DNA of 64,000 bases from NCBI RefSeq assembly GCF_006364615.1, contig NZ_CP040986.1:620001-684000 (forward strand), written 5' to 3'. The position numbers were made by a program, and so were the translations under genes. Below, piece after piece: positions 37,354 through 47,692 of this stretch. The notes beneath the pieces were generated by a model that was not told where the DNA came from, did no database searches, and saw only the letters and a list, made by a program, of their open reading frames with translations. Each line of letters begins with the position of its first letter. Positions within the stretch are counted from its first letter, which is position 1. The stretch is from Candidatus Methylopumilus rimovensis. GTDB lineage: Bacteria > Pseudomonadota > Gammaproteobacteria > Burkholderiales > Methylophilaceae.

Positions 37354-38490
37354 TTACTTTATGAATTTTAAAATAACTCTATTTAGGCGATTAGATGTAT
37401 TTTGTTTTAGTTGATGATGTATTTTTGTAAATTGAATTAATAAATTTTTTCTGTAGGCTACATCTTTTAAAATCTCAATAGTTTTATCAGTTATATTTTC
37501 TGGTGTGGCATCATCTTGCAAAAGCTCTGGCACAAGAAACTTATTCAGAAGAATATTTGGAAGACTTATATATGGCAGATATCTCATACGTTTAAGAATT
37601 TGCCAGCTAATTGAAGACATTTTATAAATCACTATCATAGGTTTTTTATAAAGTGCTGTTTCAAGGGTTGCTGTACCTGATGCCACAATAACTAGATCAG
37701 CTGCATTGATTGCATCTGATGCATGACCAATAAGAAGCTGAATATCTAATTCTGCATGTGTATTTCTAAATAAAGTTCTTGAGAAAATTTCGTATGTTTC
37801 TCTTGTTGGTAAAGGTACCAAAAATTTAATATCACGCACTCTTTTAGATATTTCAATAGCTGAATCGATAAGAAGTTGTGCATGCCACCTCACTTCTCCT
37901 TGCCTACTTCCAGGTAGAAGAGCAATGACTTTAGTAGCTTTAATAATTTTAAGCTTATCCTGAGCCTTCTTTCTGTTAGGATGCAGTGGAATCATCTCAG
38001 CAAGAGGGTGACCTACAAAACTGGCTTGGATATTTGCTTTTAAATAAATATTTTTTTCAAATGGAAATATAGTGAGCATATGATCTATAGATTTTTTAAT
38101 TTTTCTAAGTCTATTTTTCCTCCACGCCCAAATTGAAGGACTAACATAGTGGATCACAGGTACACCTTTTTTCTTTAACTGTCTTTCAATCCAAAAATTA
38201 AAATCAGGTGCATCAATACCAATGAATAAATCAGGCTTTGCATCTAAAATTTGATTTAGAAGATTCTTTCTTAACTTTAAAAGGCGAAATAATTTCCTAA
38301 GAGCCTCAAAATAACCTCTTACAGATAGCTCTTCCATTGAAAAAAATGAAACTGCACCTTCTATTATCATTTTTGGTCCAGCTATACCAATGAATGAAAG
38401 ATCAGGGCGAATTGACTTTAAAGACTTGATTAAGTGACTTCCTAGTAAGTCTCCGGAAGATTCTCCGGCAACTATAGCAATCGTTTTCAT
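37354..38490 (-). CDS. lpxB: Lipid-A-disaccharide synthase
   Basis: Glycosyltransferase family 19; joins UDP-diacylglucosamine and lipid X to form the lipid A disaccharide at the inner face of the cytoplasmic membrane. AGESSGDLLGSHLI, FIGIAGPKM, DAPDFNFWIERQLKK, YVSPSIWAWRKNR, LLPGSRQGEVRWH and VASGTATLETALYKKPMIVIYK are the family blocks. The 378-residue length is normal. It lies between lpxA and rnhB, 2 bases from lpxA. Confidence 0.97.
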   Translation of the reverse strand: MKTIAIVAGESSGDLLGSHLIKSLKSIRPDLSFIGIAGPKMIIEGAVSFFSMEELSVRGYFEALRKLFRLLKLRKNLLNQILDAKPDLFIGIDAPDFNFWIERQLKKKGVPVIHYVSPSIWAWRKNRLRKIKKSIDHMLTIFPFEKNIYLKANIQASFVGHPLAEMIPLHPNRKKAQDKLKIIKATKVIALLPGSRQGEVRWHAQLLIDSAIEISKRVRDIKFLVPLPTRETYEIFSRTLFRNTHAELDIQLLIGHASDAINAADLVIVASGTATLETALYKKPMIVIYKMSSISWQILKRMRYLPYISLPNILLNKFLVPELLQDDATPENITDKTIEILKDVAYRKNLLIQFTKIHHQLKQNTSNRLNRVILKFIK

Positions 38491-38492
38491 TA

Positions 38493-39263
38493 TTAACGAA
38501 TAATACCGCGGGTAGATTTTGCAATAAAATCTATATAAAGATTAAGCTCCTCAGTTTCTTTACTTAAAATTTTAATTTTTTCTTCAGCTTCATTTAGAGA
38601 AAGGCCTTGTCTATATAAAACTTTGTAAGCTTCTTTAATTTTGGCGACAATTTTTGGATCAAATCCCCTTCTTTTCAAACCTTCTGCATTAATACCATTT
38701 GGCTTTGCATCATAACCTGAAGCTATTACATAAGGAGGTATATCTTTAAAAACTACGGTGTTTACAGCTGTAATAATATGGCTGCCAATCTTACAAAACT
38801 GATGAACAAGAGTAAAGCCTCCTAATATCGCATAGTCATCGATCGATACATGACCTGCAAGAGATGTGTTGTTTGCTAGTATGGTGTGATTTTTAATTTC
38901 GCAATCATGAGCAATATGAACATAAGCCATAATCCAATTATCATTGCCTATTTTTGTTAGACTTTGATCTTGGGCAGTGCCTCGATTAAAAGTGCAGAAT
39001 TCTCTAATTGTATTATTATCACCAATCTCTAAAAATGTTTTTTCTTGATTATATTTCTTGTCCTGAGGAGATTCACCAATTGAACTGTAGTGATATATAT
39101 GATTATTTTTACCGATGGTAGTATTTCCAGTAATTGTCACATGATTGCCAATTACAGATCCCGCTCCAATACTTACATCGCCATCAATAATAGAGTACGG
39201 GCCAACTTTAACGCTGGAATCTAAATTAGCTTTGGAATTAATAATTGCTGTAGGATGAATCAA
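38493..39263 (-). CDS. lpxA: UDP-N-acetylglucosamine acyltransferase
   Basis: First step of lipid A synthesis; transfers 3-hydroxyacyl from ACP to UDP-GlcNAc. The 256-residue protein is a left-handed beta-helix of hexapeptide repeats (IHPTAIINSKANLDSSVKVG), with the active-site His in YVHIAHDCEIKNH and substrate motif HQFCKIGSH. The start is TTG at 39263; MIHPTAII is the invariant N-terminus of LpxA, which decides the start although no strong Shine-Dalgarno is present. It is preceded by fabZ, 24 bases away. Confidence 0.97.
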   Translation of the reverse strand: MIHPTAIINSKANLDSSVKVGPYSIIDGDVSIGAGSVIGNHVTITGNTTIGKNNHIYHYSSIGESPQDKKYNQEKTFLEIGDNNTIREFCTFNRGTAQDQSLTKIGNDNWIMAYVHIAHDCEIKNHTILANNTSLAGHVSIDDYAILGGFTLVHQFCKIGSHIITAVNTVVFKDIPPYVIASGYDAKPNGINAEGLKRRGFDPKIVAKIKEAYKVLYRQGLSLNEAEEKIKILSKETEELNLYIDFIAKSTRGIIR

Positions 39264-39286
39264 AATAATATTACAACTTTATAAGT

Positions 39287-39748
39287 TTATTTTTTTTCGA
39301 TAGGCTTTAAAATGCACATCATACTTGCTTCAGCAACGACTTCATCATTAACTTTAGCAACAGCAATATACTTCCATATACCTTTTAGGACACGATCAAT
39401 TTTCACATGAATAATTAGTTGGTCACCAGGGGAAACTGGTTTTTTAAAACGTGCATTGTCTATTCCAGCAAAATAATATACTGAATCGTCTGATGGTTTT
39501 GTATCCATTGTTTTAAAAGACAAAATAGCTGCAGCTTGGGCCATTGCTTCTACAATTAAAACACCTGGCATTACAGGATAATAAGGGAAATGTCCTGGGA
39601 AAAAAGGCTCATTAATTGAAACATTCTTGATAGCAAAAATTTCCTTCCCGAGCTCCATTGAAATAATCCTATCAATAAGTACAAAAGGATATCTATGGGG
39701 TAAGTGATTTAAAATTTCATGTATATCCATTGCAGTATTTTCAGCCAT
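39287..39748 (-). CDS. fabZ: 3-hydroxyacyl-[acyl-carrier-protein] dehydratase FabZ
   Basis: Dehydrates 3-hydroxyacyl-ACP in fatty-acid elongation and competes with LpxA/LpxD for the same substrate pool. HotDog fold with [13 protein letters not shown] and the catalytic motif [25 protein letters not shown]. Two ATG codons are in frame, at 39757 and 39748. The only Shine-Dalgarno (AGGA) touches the first but is 9 bases ahead of the second, so I chose 39748 (153 residues). It is clustered between lpxD and lpxA in the standard order. Confidence 0.94.
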   Translation of the reverse strand: MAENTAMDIHEILNHLPHRYPFVLIDRIISMELGKEIFAIKNVSINEPFFPGHFPYYPVMPGVLIVEAMAQAAAILSFKTMDTKPSDDSVYYFAGIDNARFKKPVSPGDQLIIHVKIDRVLKGIWKYIAVAKVNDEVVAEASMMCILKPIEKK

Positions 39749-39762
39749 CTTTGCCATTCCTG

Positions 39763-40740
39763 TTATTTTAATCTTCTAATTTTTGCTGCAGTTTTAAGCC
39801 ATGCTTCATGAGGTTGAAAAGGCATCAGCGCAGTATATGTGCCAGAATTTTTTATTGATCTTGTAATCATTGAGCCGGGCGATATAGTGACATTGTCTAC
39901 AATTGACAAGTGTCCTAAGATCATAGCAGCCCCTCCGATAGCACAATTTTTTCCAATTTTAGCACTGCCTGCAATACCTACACAGCCTGCGATTATCGTA
40001 TTTTCACCAATAATGCAGTTGTGTCCAATCTGTACTAAATTATCGATTTTAACGCCACTAGAGATAATAGTATCATCTAAAGCGCCACGATCTATGGTTG
40101 AATTTGAGCCGATATCAACGTTATCACCTAAGACAACTTTTCCTATTTGAGGAATAGCAAACCATTTATCATTATCTTTTGCATAGCCAAAACCATCCGA
40201 TCCTAGGACACAACCTGCATAAATAGTACAATTTTTACCGATAATTGTATTCGTCTTTATTACAACATTAGGATGAATAATTGAATTGTCACCGATAACA
40301 ATATCACTTTCAATTATGACTCCTGCATGGACCACAACGCCATCAGCAATAGAAACATTTTCTTCGATAACAACATTTGGGCCAATAAAGATATCTTGTC
40401 CCAATTTGCAAGTAGGATGAATGATTGCAGACTTATGAATCTCTTTTTTTAGTGCTTTACTAGGATTTAATAGTCGAGATACTTTTGCAAAGTATAAATA
40501 TGGATTGTTTGAAATTATTGCTGGACCCTTACGAAATGCTAGGCCTTCGCTATTAGTTATAACAATAGCTGCTTTTGTAATTTTTAATAAATCTTGGTAT
40601 TTAGGGTTATTAAAAAAAGAAACTGAATTTTGATGAGAAGATTCAAGGGAAGCAGCAGAGTCAATAAGTATATTTGAATCACCTATTAACTCACCACCTA
40701 ATTTCTTTACTAGATCACCAGATGTGATTATTTGGCCCAT
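39763..40740 (-). CDS. lpxD: UDP-3-O-acylglucosamine N-acyltransferase
   Basis: Third step of lipid A synthesis, adding the N-linked hydroxyacyl chain. The N-terminal uridine-binding domain (ending about residue 100) is followed by many hexapeptide repeats ([20 protein letters not shown]...). [11 protein letters not shown] is the LpxD signature and [28 protein letters not shown] contains the catalytic His. At 325 residues it is a little shorter than the E. coli enzyme (341) but within range. Follows ompH, in the bamA-ompH-lpxD-fabZ-lpxA-lpxB order. Confidence 0.96.
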   Translation of the reverse strand: MGQIITSGDLVKKLGGELIGDSNILIDSAASLESSHQNSVSFFNNPKYQDLLKITKAAIVITNSEGLAFRKGPAIISNNPYLYFAKVSRLLNPSKALKKEIHKSAIIHPTCKLGQDIFIGPNVVIEENVSIADGVVVHAGVIIESDIVIGDNSIIHPNVVIKTNTIIGKNCTIYAGCVLGSDGFGYAKDNDKWFAIPQIGKVVLGDNVDIGSNSTIDRGALDDTIISSGVKIDNLVQIGHNCIIGENTIIAGCVGIAGSAKIGKNCAIGGAAMILGHLSIVDNVTISPGSMITRSIKNSGTYTALMPFQPHEAWLKTAAKIRRLK

Positions 40741-40761
40741 ACGAACAAATTAGGCCAATAA

Positions 40762-41268
40762 CTATTTTTTGCCTAATGATTTTAAAATCTTGTCTGTAAT
40801 ATCAATTTTTTCGCTAGCATAAGCAACGCCATTGTATAGAACAAGATCAAAGCTTTCTGCTTTAGCTACTGAAGTTACAGCTTTATTAATCTGCTCTTGA
40901 AGACCGCCGAGCTCTTCATTTCTTCTGATATTTATATCTTCTCTAAGTTCGCGTTCTTTACGTTGAACATCGACACGAAGTTGCGAAAGTGATTTTTCTT
41001 TATTGTCACGCTCAGATTCTTTCATTGTTAGAGCATCCTTAGCAAATGCAGCTTCTTTATCTTTTAAAGATTTTACATCTGCTTTTAATTTGTCAGTGCG
41101 AGCACTAAATTCTTTTTCTAACTTTTTATTGCTTTCTATAGTTTGTGGCGCCTCTTGAAGAATTTTATCTACTTGAACAAATCCTATTTTAAGTTCAGCA
41201 AAAGCCGCTGGGCTTGTAAGAAAGATGGTTGATAAAACAAGACTTTTAACTAAACACTTAAATTTCAC
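40762..41268 (-). CDS. skp: Periplasmic chaperone Skp/OmpH
   Basis: Holds unfolded outer-membrane proteins in transit to BamA. A signal peptide (residues 1-24, LSTIFLTSPAAFA) is followed by a short strand (ELKIGFVQVDKILQEAP). Then comes a long Lys/Glu-rich coiled-coil arm (about 45-125), and ends with the trimer-core strands (SFDLVLYNGVAYASEKIDIT). The start is GTG at 41268 with AGGAG about 8 bases upstream. At 168 residues it is typical, between bamA and lpxD. Confidence 0.94.
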   Translation of the reverse strand: MKFKCLVKSLVLSTIFLTSPAAFAELKIGFVQVDKILQEAPQTIESNKKLEKEFSARTDKLKADVKSLKDKEAAFAKDALTMKESERDNKEKSLSQLRVDVQRKERELREDINIRRNEELGGLQEQINKAVTSVAKAESFDLVLYNGVAYASEKIDITDKILKSLGKK

Positions 41269-41301
41269 TTCACTACTCCTAAAGATTTAAAATTAATCAA
41301 C

Positions 41302-43647
41302 TTAAAACTGTTGACCCATTTGGAACTGAAAAACCTCTGTTCTATCTGTGGGTTTATCATTAAATGGTTGTGCTATTACCAGTTTCAAAGGGCCAAAAGG
41401 TGATATCCACATTACGCCGAGACCTGCAGAATATCTCAATGAGGATAACTTGATGGGTTCGGATTCTTCATATACATTACCAGCATCAATGAAAGCACTC
41501 AAGCGAAATTGATTGTTATTTTTCAGAAATGGAATAGGCATAAATAGTTCTGCACTTCCGACTAATTGTTTGGTGCCCCCTAAAAACATATCTCTTCCTT
41601 GGTTTTGACTTCCGCATGAGGTGTCTCCAGCAGGACAGACAGGTCCAACAGCGGATATTCGATAACCCCGAAGTGAATTGACGCCACCTACATAAAAGTT
41701 TTTAAAGAAAGGGAATTCTTTTCCTCCATAGCTATTCGCATACCCTGCTTGGCCGTTAATCATAAAAGTAAGATCGTTTGTAATTTCCTTGTATACACTC
41801 TCCTGGAAGGTTAATTTATACATTTGAATGTCAAGCCCTGGGGTTGAAACTTCTGCATTTACTCGTCTTAATCCACCTTTTTTTGGAAATAAAATATCGT
41901 CACGACTATCTTCTGTCCAACCGACTGAAGCAGTTAGGGAATTCATGGAGCAGCCGGTGGCATTTAAATCTCCCGTCACTGATTTGCAATAGTTAATAAA
42001 CCTTCGAGGTGCTAAATCTGATAGATTTTGAACTTCTGTATTGTCTAAGGTTAACCCATATGAAAAAGCATTCCTTTCTGTAAAAGGCACGCTAAACCTA
42101 AACCCTGCACCAAATGATGAAGTATCGTAAGTTGCAAATGTTATCCTTGAAGCATTCATATCCCGACGATAAACGTCGTAAGTTAAGGCAACTCCCTCAG
42201 GCGTAAAAAATGGCTGAGTCATACTTAAAGCATAGGTTCGGTTTATCCGCCCTGTATTTACCTGAGCTGAAACTCTGTCGCCTGTGCCAAGAAAATTAGC
42301 TTGGGTAACATTAAAGCTTCCTATAACCCCTTCTTGGTTGCTAAGACCTGCTCCAAACATAATGCTACCAGTATTTCTTTCGGTAACTTTGACCTTGAGA
42401 TCAACCTGATCAGTTGTACCAGGCACAGCGGGTGTTTCAATATTCGTGTCACTAAAAAATTGTGTTCTTCTGAGTCGCTCTTTAGAGCGTTCAATTTTAT
42501 CTGCTGCATACCAACCGGATTCAACCTGTCTAAATTCGCGACGAATAACTTCGTCACGCGTTCTTGTATTGCCTTCAATATCTATTCTTCTAACATAAAC
42601 TTTGCGCCCAGGATCAACAAAGAAAGTAAATGAGGCTGTATGTTCATCTTTATTGATGTCAGGAATCGCATTAACGTTAGAAAAAGCAAAGCCATCATTT
42701 CCTAAACGATTGTTCATGGCTTTGGTTGTTTCCGTAACCTTTTCACGATTAAAAATATCATCTTTTTTAATTCTAATGAGTTTCTGTAGTTCATTTTCAG
42801 GAACTTGAAGAAGGTCGCCTGCTAACTTAACATCAGAAACTTTATATTTAGAGCCCTCAGATATATTAATAGTAATAAAAACATCCTCTTTATCTGGGGT
42901 GATTGATACCTGAGTAGAGTCGATACTAAATTCCAGATATCCGCGATTCATATAAAATGATTTGAGTGTTTCAAGATCCGCAGTTAATTTTTGTTTTGAG
43001 TATTGATCATCTTTATACCACCAGGATAACCAGTTTGTCGTTTGAAGTTGAAACTGGGATACAAGATCTAATTTTTGATAGACTTGATTCCCAACAATAT
43101 TGATTTCTTTGATTCTTGAAATAATGCCTTCTTCAATATCAAATCTTATGGCTACTCTATTTCTTTCTAGCGGGGATGTTGTTGTTTTAACTGATGCTGT
43201 GTATTTTCCAAGAGATAAATATTGTTTTTTTATTTCTTGTTCCAAAAATTCAAGCTTTGTTTTGTCGTAAATTTGGCCTTCAACAAGCCCTACACTTTTT
43301 AAACTTTCTTTCAACTTATCAGTTTGAAACATTTTATTTCCTGAAAATTGAATATCAGCAATTGAGGGTCGCTCTTGAACGGTAATAAGCAGAATATTTT
43401 GATCTGCTTCGATTCTAACGTCTTTAAAAAAGCCTGTTCGATAAAGAGATTTGATAGCTTCAGATGACTTATCCTCAGTCATCGTGTCGCCAACTTGCAC
43501 AGGCAAGTAATTAAATACTGTGCCTGGCTCAGTTCTTTGTAAGCCTTCAATTTTAATATCTTTGATAACAAAAGGCTCCATAGCAAAGGCAACTATGGAA
43601 AGAATCAGAAGTGAAACGAATAAAGCTAGTTTAGATCTTAAAGTCAT
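41302..43647 (-). CDS. bamA: Outer membrane protein assembly factor BamA
   Basis: Core of the beta-barrel assembly machine. A signal peptide (residues 1-22) is followed by five POTRA domains (about 24-420, beginning FVIKDIKIEGLQRTEPGTV) and a 16-strand barrel. VGGVNSLRGYR is the conserved VRGF/Y-type loop motif, and the C-terminal residue is Phe (FQMGQQF), as needed for barrel recognition. At 781 residues it is full length. Its ATG shares one base with the rseP stop (TAATG). Confidence 0.97.
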   Translation of the reverse strand: MTLRSKLALFVSLLILSIVAFAMEPFVIKDIKIEGLQRTEPGTVFNYLPVQVGDTMTEDKSSEAIKSLYRTGFFKDVRIEADQNILLITVQERPSIADIQFSGNKMFQTDKLKESLKSVGLVEGQIYDKTKLEFLEQEIKKQYLSLGKYTASVKTTTSPLERNRVAIRFDIEEGIISRIKEINIVGNQVYQKLDLVSQFQLQTTNWLSWWYKDDQYSKQKLTADLETLKSFYMNRGYLEFSIDSTQVSITPDKEDVFITINISEGSKYKVSDVKLAGDLLQVPENELQKLIRIKKDDIFNREKVTETTKAMNNRLGNDGFAFSNVNAIPDINKDEHTASFTFFVDPGRKVYVRRIDIEGNTRTRDEVIRREFRQVESGWYAADKIERSKERLRRTQFFSDTNIETPAVPGTTDQVDLKVKVTERNTGSIMFGAGLSNQEGVIGSFNVTQANFLGTGDRVSAQVNTGRINRTYALSMTQPFFTPEGVALTYDVYRRDMNASRITFATYDTSSFGAGFRFSVPFTERNAFSYGLTLDNTEVQNLSDLAPRRFINYCKSVTGDLNATGCSMNSLTASVGWTEDSRDDILFPKKGGLRRVNAEVSTPGLDIQMYKLTFQESVYKEITNDLTFMINGQAGYANSYGGKEFPFFKNFYVGGVNSLRGYRISAVGPVCPAGDTSCGSQNQGRDMFLGGTKQLVGSAELFMPIPFLKNNNQFRLSAFIDAGNVYEESEPIKLSSLRYSAGLGVMWISPFGPLKLVIAQPFNDKPTDRTEVFQFQMGQQF

Positions 43648-44966
43648 TAGCTTCCTAATAGGTATCGACAGGCGTCATTATACAACGCAATTGCAGTTAG
43701 TAAACCCAAAATTAACACTCCAACCCTTTGACTTATCATCATTTTATTGTTCGATAAAGGCTTGCCCATAACAAATTCAAGGAAATAATAAGCCAAATGA
43801 CCTCCATCCAATAATGGGATAGGCAATAAATTCAATATTCCGATATTCAAACTGATTAGCCCAATAAATTGAACGTAAGGAAGAATGCCTTCTAAAAAAG
43901 AAGAAGAGGCCATATGAGCAATTGCCAAAGGTCCACCCAAGTCTTTTAAGTTAGCTTTTTGTGTAAATAAATTCTTGAACGTAGTTAAAGTTAAATTTAA
44001 AAAAGTATAGGTTTGACTTAAGGATTTACTTAGAGACTCTAAAAATGTGCTTTTTACTTCAATTAAATTGGGTTTAATATAAGCTTCGTCATAATTCAGT
44101 GAAATACCAATTCTTTTTTTCTCTACTTTACTTTCAAAAATATCTTTATTTATATGAATTAATTGAATAATATTTTTTCTTTTTATAGATAAATCATAAG
44201 ACTTTAACCAATTATTTTGAATGCTATTAACTAGGTCTTGAATGCTTTTTACTTCTATTTGATCAATCATAAGAATTTGATCATTGGGCTTGAGACCTAT
44301 TTTTTCAGCAATACTTCCTGGCTCAATCGACTGAATTAGAATAGGAATGCCATATGGGAATAGATGAATATCATTAGTCCAAAATAAATTATGAATACTA
44401 AAGAGGTCACCTCCTCTTTTAAAGCCTAAAATTTTGAATGGATCTTTGTGGGCACTTAAATAAATCTGCAAGTCATTCAAGGATTTGATCTCCTCGCCAT
44501 CAATCAATACGATTTCATCTCCAGCTCTTAAGCCCTGTTTGAAAGCTTCACTAAAATGAGAAACTTCGTTGATTAGTGGCTTGATTTGAGGCGATCCATG
44601 CATATAAATAGAAAAAAATATGAGGATACCCAAAAAAACATTGATTAAAGGTCCGGCTAGAACAATAAGAAAGCGCTTGAATAGGGGCTGTCTATTAAAC
44701 GTCCTATGAAGATCAGTTTTTTTTATCTTTTCTTCTGAATCACCATGGTTTTCATCTAAAAGCTTTACATAACCTCCAAGAGGAATTGAAGATATAACAA
44801 ATGCGGTATGATCTTTACCAAAAAAGGAAGTAAAAATAGGTTTGCCGAATCCAATTGAGAATTTTAGTACCTTAACATTGCACCACCGAGCCATTTGAAA
44901 ATGGCCAAATTCATGAATACCGACGACAATACTGATTGTAAGGATAAAAACTAGAAAGATTATCAT
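43647..44966 (-). CDS. rseP: Site-2 metalloprotease RseP
   Basis: Inner-membrane zinc protease that cuts anti-sigma factor RseA and signal-peptide remnants. The HExxH site is GIHEFGHFQMARW in the first membrane segment, and the third ligand motif is NLLPIPLLDGGHL near the C-terminus. Two PDZ-like regions occupy the periplasmic middle (EAFKQGLRAGDEIVLIDG; SIAEKIGLKPNDQILMIDQ). Length 439 is normal. It overlaps dxr by 4 bases and bamA by one. Confidence 0.96.
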   Translation of the reverse strand: MIIFLVFILTISIVVGIHEFGHFQMARWCNVKVLKFSIGFGKPIFTSFFGKDHTAFVISSIPLGGYVKLLDENHGDSEEKIKKTDLHRTFNRQPLFKRFLIVLAGPLINVFLGILIFFSIYMHGSPQIKPLINEVSHFSEAFKQGLRAGDEIVLIDGEEIKSLNDLQIYLSAHKDPFKILGFKRGGDLFSIHNLFWTNDIHLFPYGIPILIQSIEPGSIAEKIGLKPNDQILMIDQIEVKSIQDLVNSIQNNWLKSYDLSIKRKNIIQLIHINKDIFESKVEKKRIGISLNYDEAYIKPNLIEVKSTFLESLSKSLSQTYTFLNLTLTTFKNLFTQKANLKDLGGPLAIAHMASSSFLEGILPYVQFIGLISLNIGILNLLPIPLLDGGHLAYYFLEFVMGKPLSNNKMMISQRVGVLILGLLTAIALYNDACRYLLGS

Positions 44967-46150
44967 GCGCTTAGCTTATGGCTGTCAATCCAAGAAAGGG
45001 CAAGATAACGCGTCTTCTTGTCTACATCCAAAACTGTATCAATAGAAACTAATGGCTCTGATTTTATTGTGTCCATGCAAAATTCAATTAACTCTGCAAT
45101 TTGATTAAATCTGATCGATTCATTTAAGAAAGCATCTACAGCAACTTCATTTGCAGCGTTGAGAACTGTGGGGGCATTATGACCCATATCCAAAGCCTTA
45201 TAAGCCAATCCAAGACAAGGAAATTTATTTAAATCAGGCGCTTCAAAGTCGAGTTTTTTAGTTTTTATGAGATCTAGGCCCAACACTCCTGATTCAATTC
45301 TTTCTGGATGACTTAAAGCGTAAGCAATAGGGGTCCTCATATCTGGGTTGCCTAATTGAGCTAGCGTACTTCCATCAATATACTCAACAAGAGAATGAAT
45401 AATACTTTGAGGGTGGATTATTACTTCTATATCTGATGCTGGAATATCGAATAACCAAAAAGCTTCAATAATTTCCAACCCCTTGTTCATCATAGTTGCT
45501 GAATCGATTGTAATCTTTTTGCCCATTACCCAGTTAGGATGTCGCAAAGCTTCTTTGGGTGTCACAAGAAGCAGCTCTTCTTTAGAAAAAGTCCTAAATG
45601 GTCCGCCAGATGCAGTCAGTAAAATTTTTCTAATGCCGTTAGATTTGTAATTCATTTTTTTGTTTTGTGGCAAAACTTGCAAAATTGCATTGTGTTCACT
45701 ATCGATGGGTATCAACGTCGCCTTTGAATGATTTACAGCTTTGACGAATAACTCCCCTGCCATCACGAGCGTTTCCTTATTAGCCAATAAAATCTTTTTA
45801 CCGCTATTGGCAGCTGCCATAGTGGGCTTAAGGCCCGCCGCTCCTACAATTGCTGAAATTACAGTATTTGTATCTTTATGAGAAGCAATCCAATCTAGGG
45901 ACTCATCTCCCTCTAAAACAATTGTTTTTGAATTTAATGCAAGCAGATTTTTCTTCAGCTTTTGATTCGCTTCTTGATTTAAAGCAATAGCAAAGTGAGG
46001 CTCAAATTCCACACACTGTTGTGCAAGCAGATCAATATTCTCATTAGCTGTCAGCGCAAAAACTTTATATTTTTCTTTATGAAGTTTTATGACTTGAAGA
46101 GCATTACAACCAATACTTCCCGTTGAGCCTAAGATAGCAATATTTTCCAA
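44963..46150 (-). CDS. dxr: 1-deoxy-D-xylulose 5-phosphate reductoisomerase
   Basis: Second enzyme of the non-mevalonate isoprenoid pathway. NADPH motif GSTGSIGCNALQVI, catalytic metal region PIDSEHNAILQ, ASGGPFRT, and the HPNWVMGKKITIDSATMMNKGLE block are conserved. The start is TTG (46150), abutting cdsA. Length 395 is normal. Together with uppS it feeds undecaprenyl phosphate for the wall, and, further along, the hpnC/hpnD products in this window. Confidence 0.97.
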   Translation of the reverse strand: MENIAILGSTGSIGCNALQVIKLHKEKYKVFALTANENIDLLAQQCVEFEPHFAIALNQEANQKLKKNLLALNSKTIVLEGDESLDWIASHKDTNTVISAIVGAAGLKPTMAAANSGKKILLANKETLVMAGELFVKAVNHSKATLIPIDSEHNAILQVLPQNKKMNYKSNGIRKILLTASGGPFRTFSKEELLLVTPKEALRHPNWVMGKKITIDSATMMNKGLEIIEAFWLFDIPASDIEVIIHPQSIIHSLVEYIDGSTLAQLGNPDMRTPIAYALSHPERIESGVLGLDLIKTKKLDFEAPDLNKFPCLGLAYKALDMGHNAPTVLNAANEVAVDAFLNESIRFNQIAELIEFCMDTIKSEPLVSIDTVLDVDKKTRYLALSWIDSHKLSA

Positions 46151-46951
46151 TTAAATTATTATTCCGAAAAAAGCAGGTGACATAAGAATTAGGGTCGCAA
46201 AAGGAAGGCTTGAGCAGAGACTGTCAATTCGATCAAAAACTCCTCCATGCCCAGGAATTAAATCACCGCTATCTTTAACTTTTGCCATTCGTTTTATGTA
46301 TGACTCAAATAAGTCACCCTCAACACTTAAAAGTAAAATTAAATTAAAAAACAAAAAAGACATATAAGAATTAACAAAACCAAAGTAAGTCATAGCAATA
46401 GAAAATGATGAAACGACAAATAACGCCCCTAAAAAACCTTCCCATGTTTTACCCGGGCTAATAGATGGCGCTAGTTTTCTTTTTCCAAACCGTTTACCAA
46501 AGAAATAAGCGCCAGAGTCTGCAAGCCAAATAGTTGTTAAAACAGTAAGGACGGTCCAAGGGCTTAATTGAATTAAATAATTCAAAGAAATAATAAGTGG
46601 CATGACTAAGATCCAGCCAATAAAAGCACTAAAAAAGAAATTTTTTAAAGTGATTTTAAAAATTAAAAATAAAGGTGCCGCACATAACCAAAAAATTAAA
46701 GCTATCCAAAGTATGAGTCTTGACCCTTCAGAATTAAGATGGCTATCAATTAAATAAATTAAAGCTAATGAGACTAATAAAAAAATCTTTTTTTCATAAG
46801 ATTTAAAATATAAAAGCTTTGTCCATTCATAAAGAGCCAATATCGAAGTGATATAAATCACAAAAGAAAAATATCTTCCTGAAAATAGAAACATAGAAGA
46901 TAGTAAAACTGCAAGCATCGCTAACGCAGAAAAAATTCGAGATATCAACAT
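46151..46951 (-). CDS. cdsA: Phosphatidate cytidylyltransferase
   Basis: Makes CDP-diacylglycerol for phospholipid synthesis in the inner membrane. About eight hydrophobic segments cover the 266 residues. The C-terminal signature is SxxKRxxxxKDxGxxxPGHGGxxDRxDS, seen here as SYIKRMAKVKDSGD then LIPGHGGVFDRIDSL, and WLADSGAYFFGKRFGKRKLAP precedes it. It lies between uppS and dxr with no spare bases. Confidence 0.96.
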   Translation of the reverse strand: MLISRIFSALAMLAVLLSSMFLFSGRYFSFVIYITSILALYEWTKLLYFKSYEKKIFLLVSLALIYLIDSHLNSEGSRLILWIALIFWLCAAPLFLIFKITLKNFFFSAFIGWILVMPLIISLNYLIQLSPWTVLTVLTTIWLADSGAYFFGKRFGKRKLAPSISPGKTWEGFLGALFVVSSFSIAMTYFGFVNSYMSFLFFNLILLLSVEGDLFESYIKRMAKVKDSGDLIPGHGGVFDRIDSLCSSLPFATLILMSPAFFGIII

Positions 46952-47692
46952 TTATATCTGCTCACTTGTTTTACCATATCTTCGTTCTCTTTTTTGAAAT
47001 TCAATTAATGCGGAGGTAAAAGCCTTTTCATTAAAATCAGGCCATAGTGTTTCAGTAAAATAAAGTTCGGTATATGAAAATTGCCAGATTAAGAAATTAC
47101 TGATGCGCTTTTCACCGCCGGTTCTTATCAAAAGATCAGGATCTGGCGCAAAACTCAAAGAAAGATTTTGAATAAGATTTTTTTGAGTAAATGGTTTTTT
47201 AAAGTGATTTTTTTTTCGGTATTCATTTACTGCATTCACAATATCCCACCTTCCACCGTAATTAATTGCAATACTTAATGTAAGGCCTGTATTTTTTTCA
47301 GTGAGATTCTCTAGATCTTTTATCTTATCAATCAGCTTCTTTGGGAAAGGTTTACGATCACCAATGAGTTTAAAACGAATATTATTTTTAATTAAAGATG
47401 AAGATTCTTTTTTAATGGAATCTTGAAATAAAGACATTAAAAAATCAACTTCCTGAGTGGGTCTCAACCAATTTTCTGTACTAAAAGCAAATAATGTAAG
47501 AAATGGAATATTTAATTTTTGACATTGGGTAATCACCGTTTTAACAGATTCTAAGCCTCTTCTATGCCCAGAAATACGAGGCATTAAACGTTTTTTTGCC
47601 CACCTCCCATTGCCATCCATAATGATAGCAATATGTTGAGGTTTTTCTATTAATTGGTCTTGCGCTTGTAATGAACGAAAAAAATTAAACAC
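46952..47692 (-). CDS. uppS: Undecaprenyl diphosphate synthase
   Basis: cis-Prenyltransferase that makes the C55 lipid carrier for peptidoglycan and other wall polymers. Catalytic Asp motif IIMDGNGRWAKKR, FSTENW, and the C-terminal PDLLIRTGGEKRISNFLIWQ and ELYFTETLWPDF are all present. The GTG start at 47692 overlaps the frr stop (TAGTG), so the two are coupled. Length 246 is normal. Confidence 0.97.
   Translation of the reverse strand: MFNFFRSLQAQDQLIEKPQHIAIIMDGNGRWAKKRLMPRISGHRRGLESVKTVITQCQKLNIPFLTLFAFSTENWLRPTQEVDFLMSLFQDSIKKESSSLIKNNIRFKLIGDRKPFPKKLIDKIKDLENLTEKNTGLTLSIAINYGGRWDIVNAVNEYRKKNHFKKPFTQKNLIQNLSLSFAPDPDLLIRTGGEKRISNFLIWQFSYTELYFTETLWPDFNEKAFTSALIEFQKRERRYGKTSEQI

Noticed and set aside
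39749-39757. Earlier ATG for fabZ
   Set aside because: The Shine-Dalgarno touches it, leaving no spacing; the next ATG has correct spacing.
39839-40150. 103-codon plus-strand frame
   Set aside because: Shadow of the lpxD hexapeptide repeats, whose periodicity gives open reverse frames.
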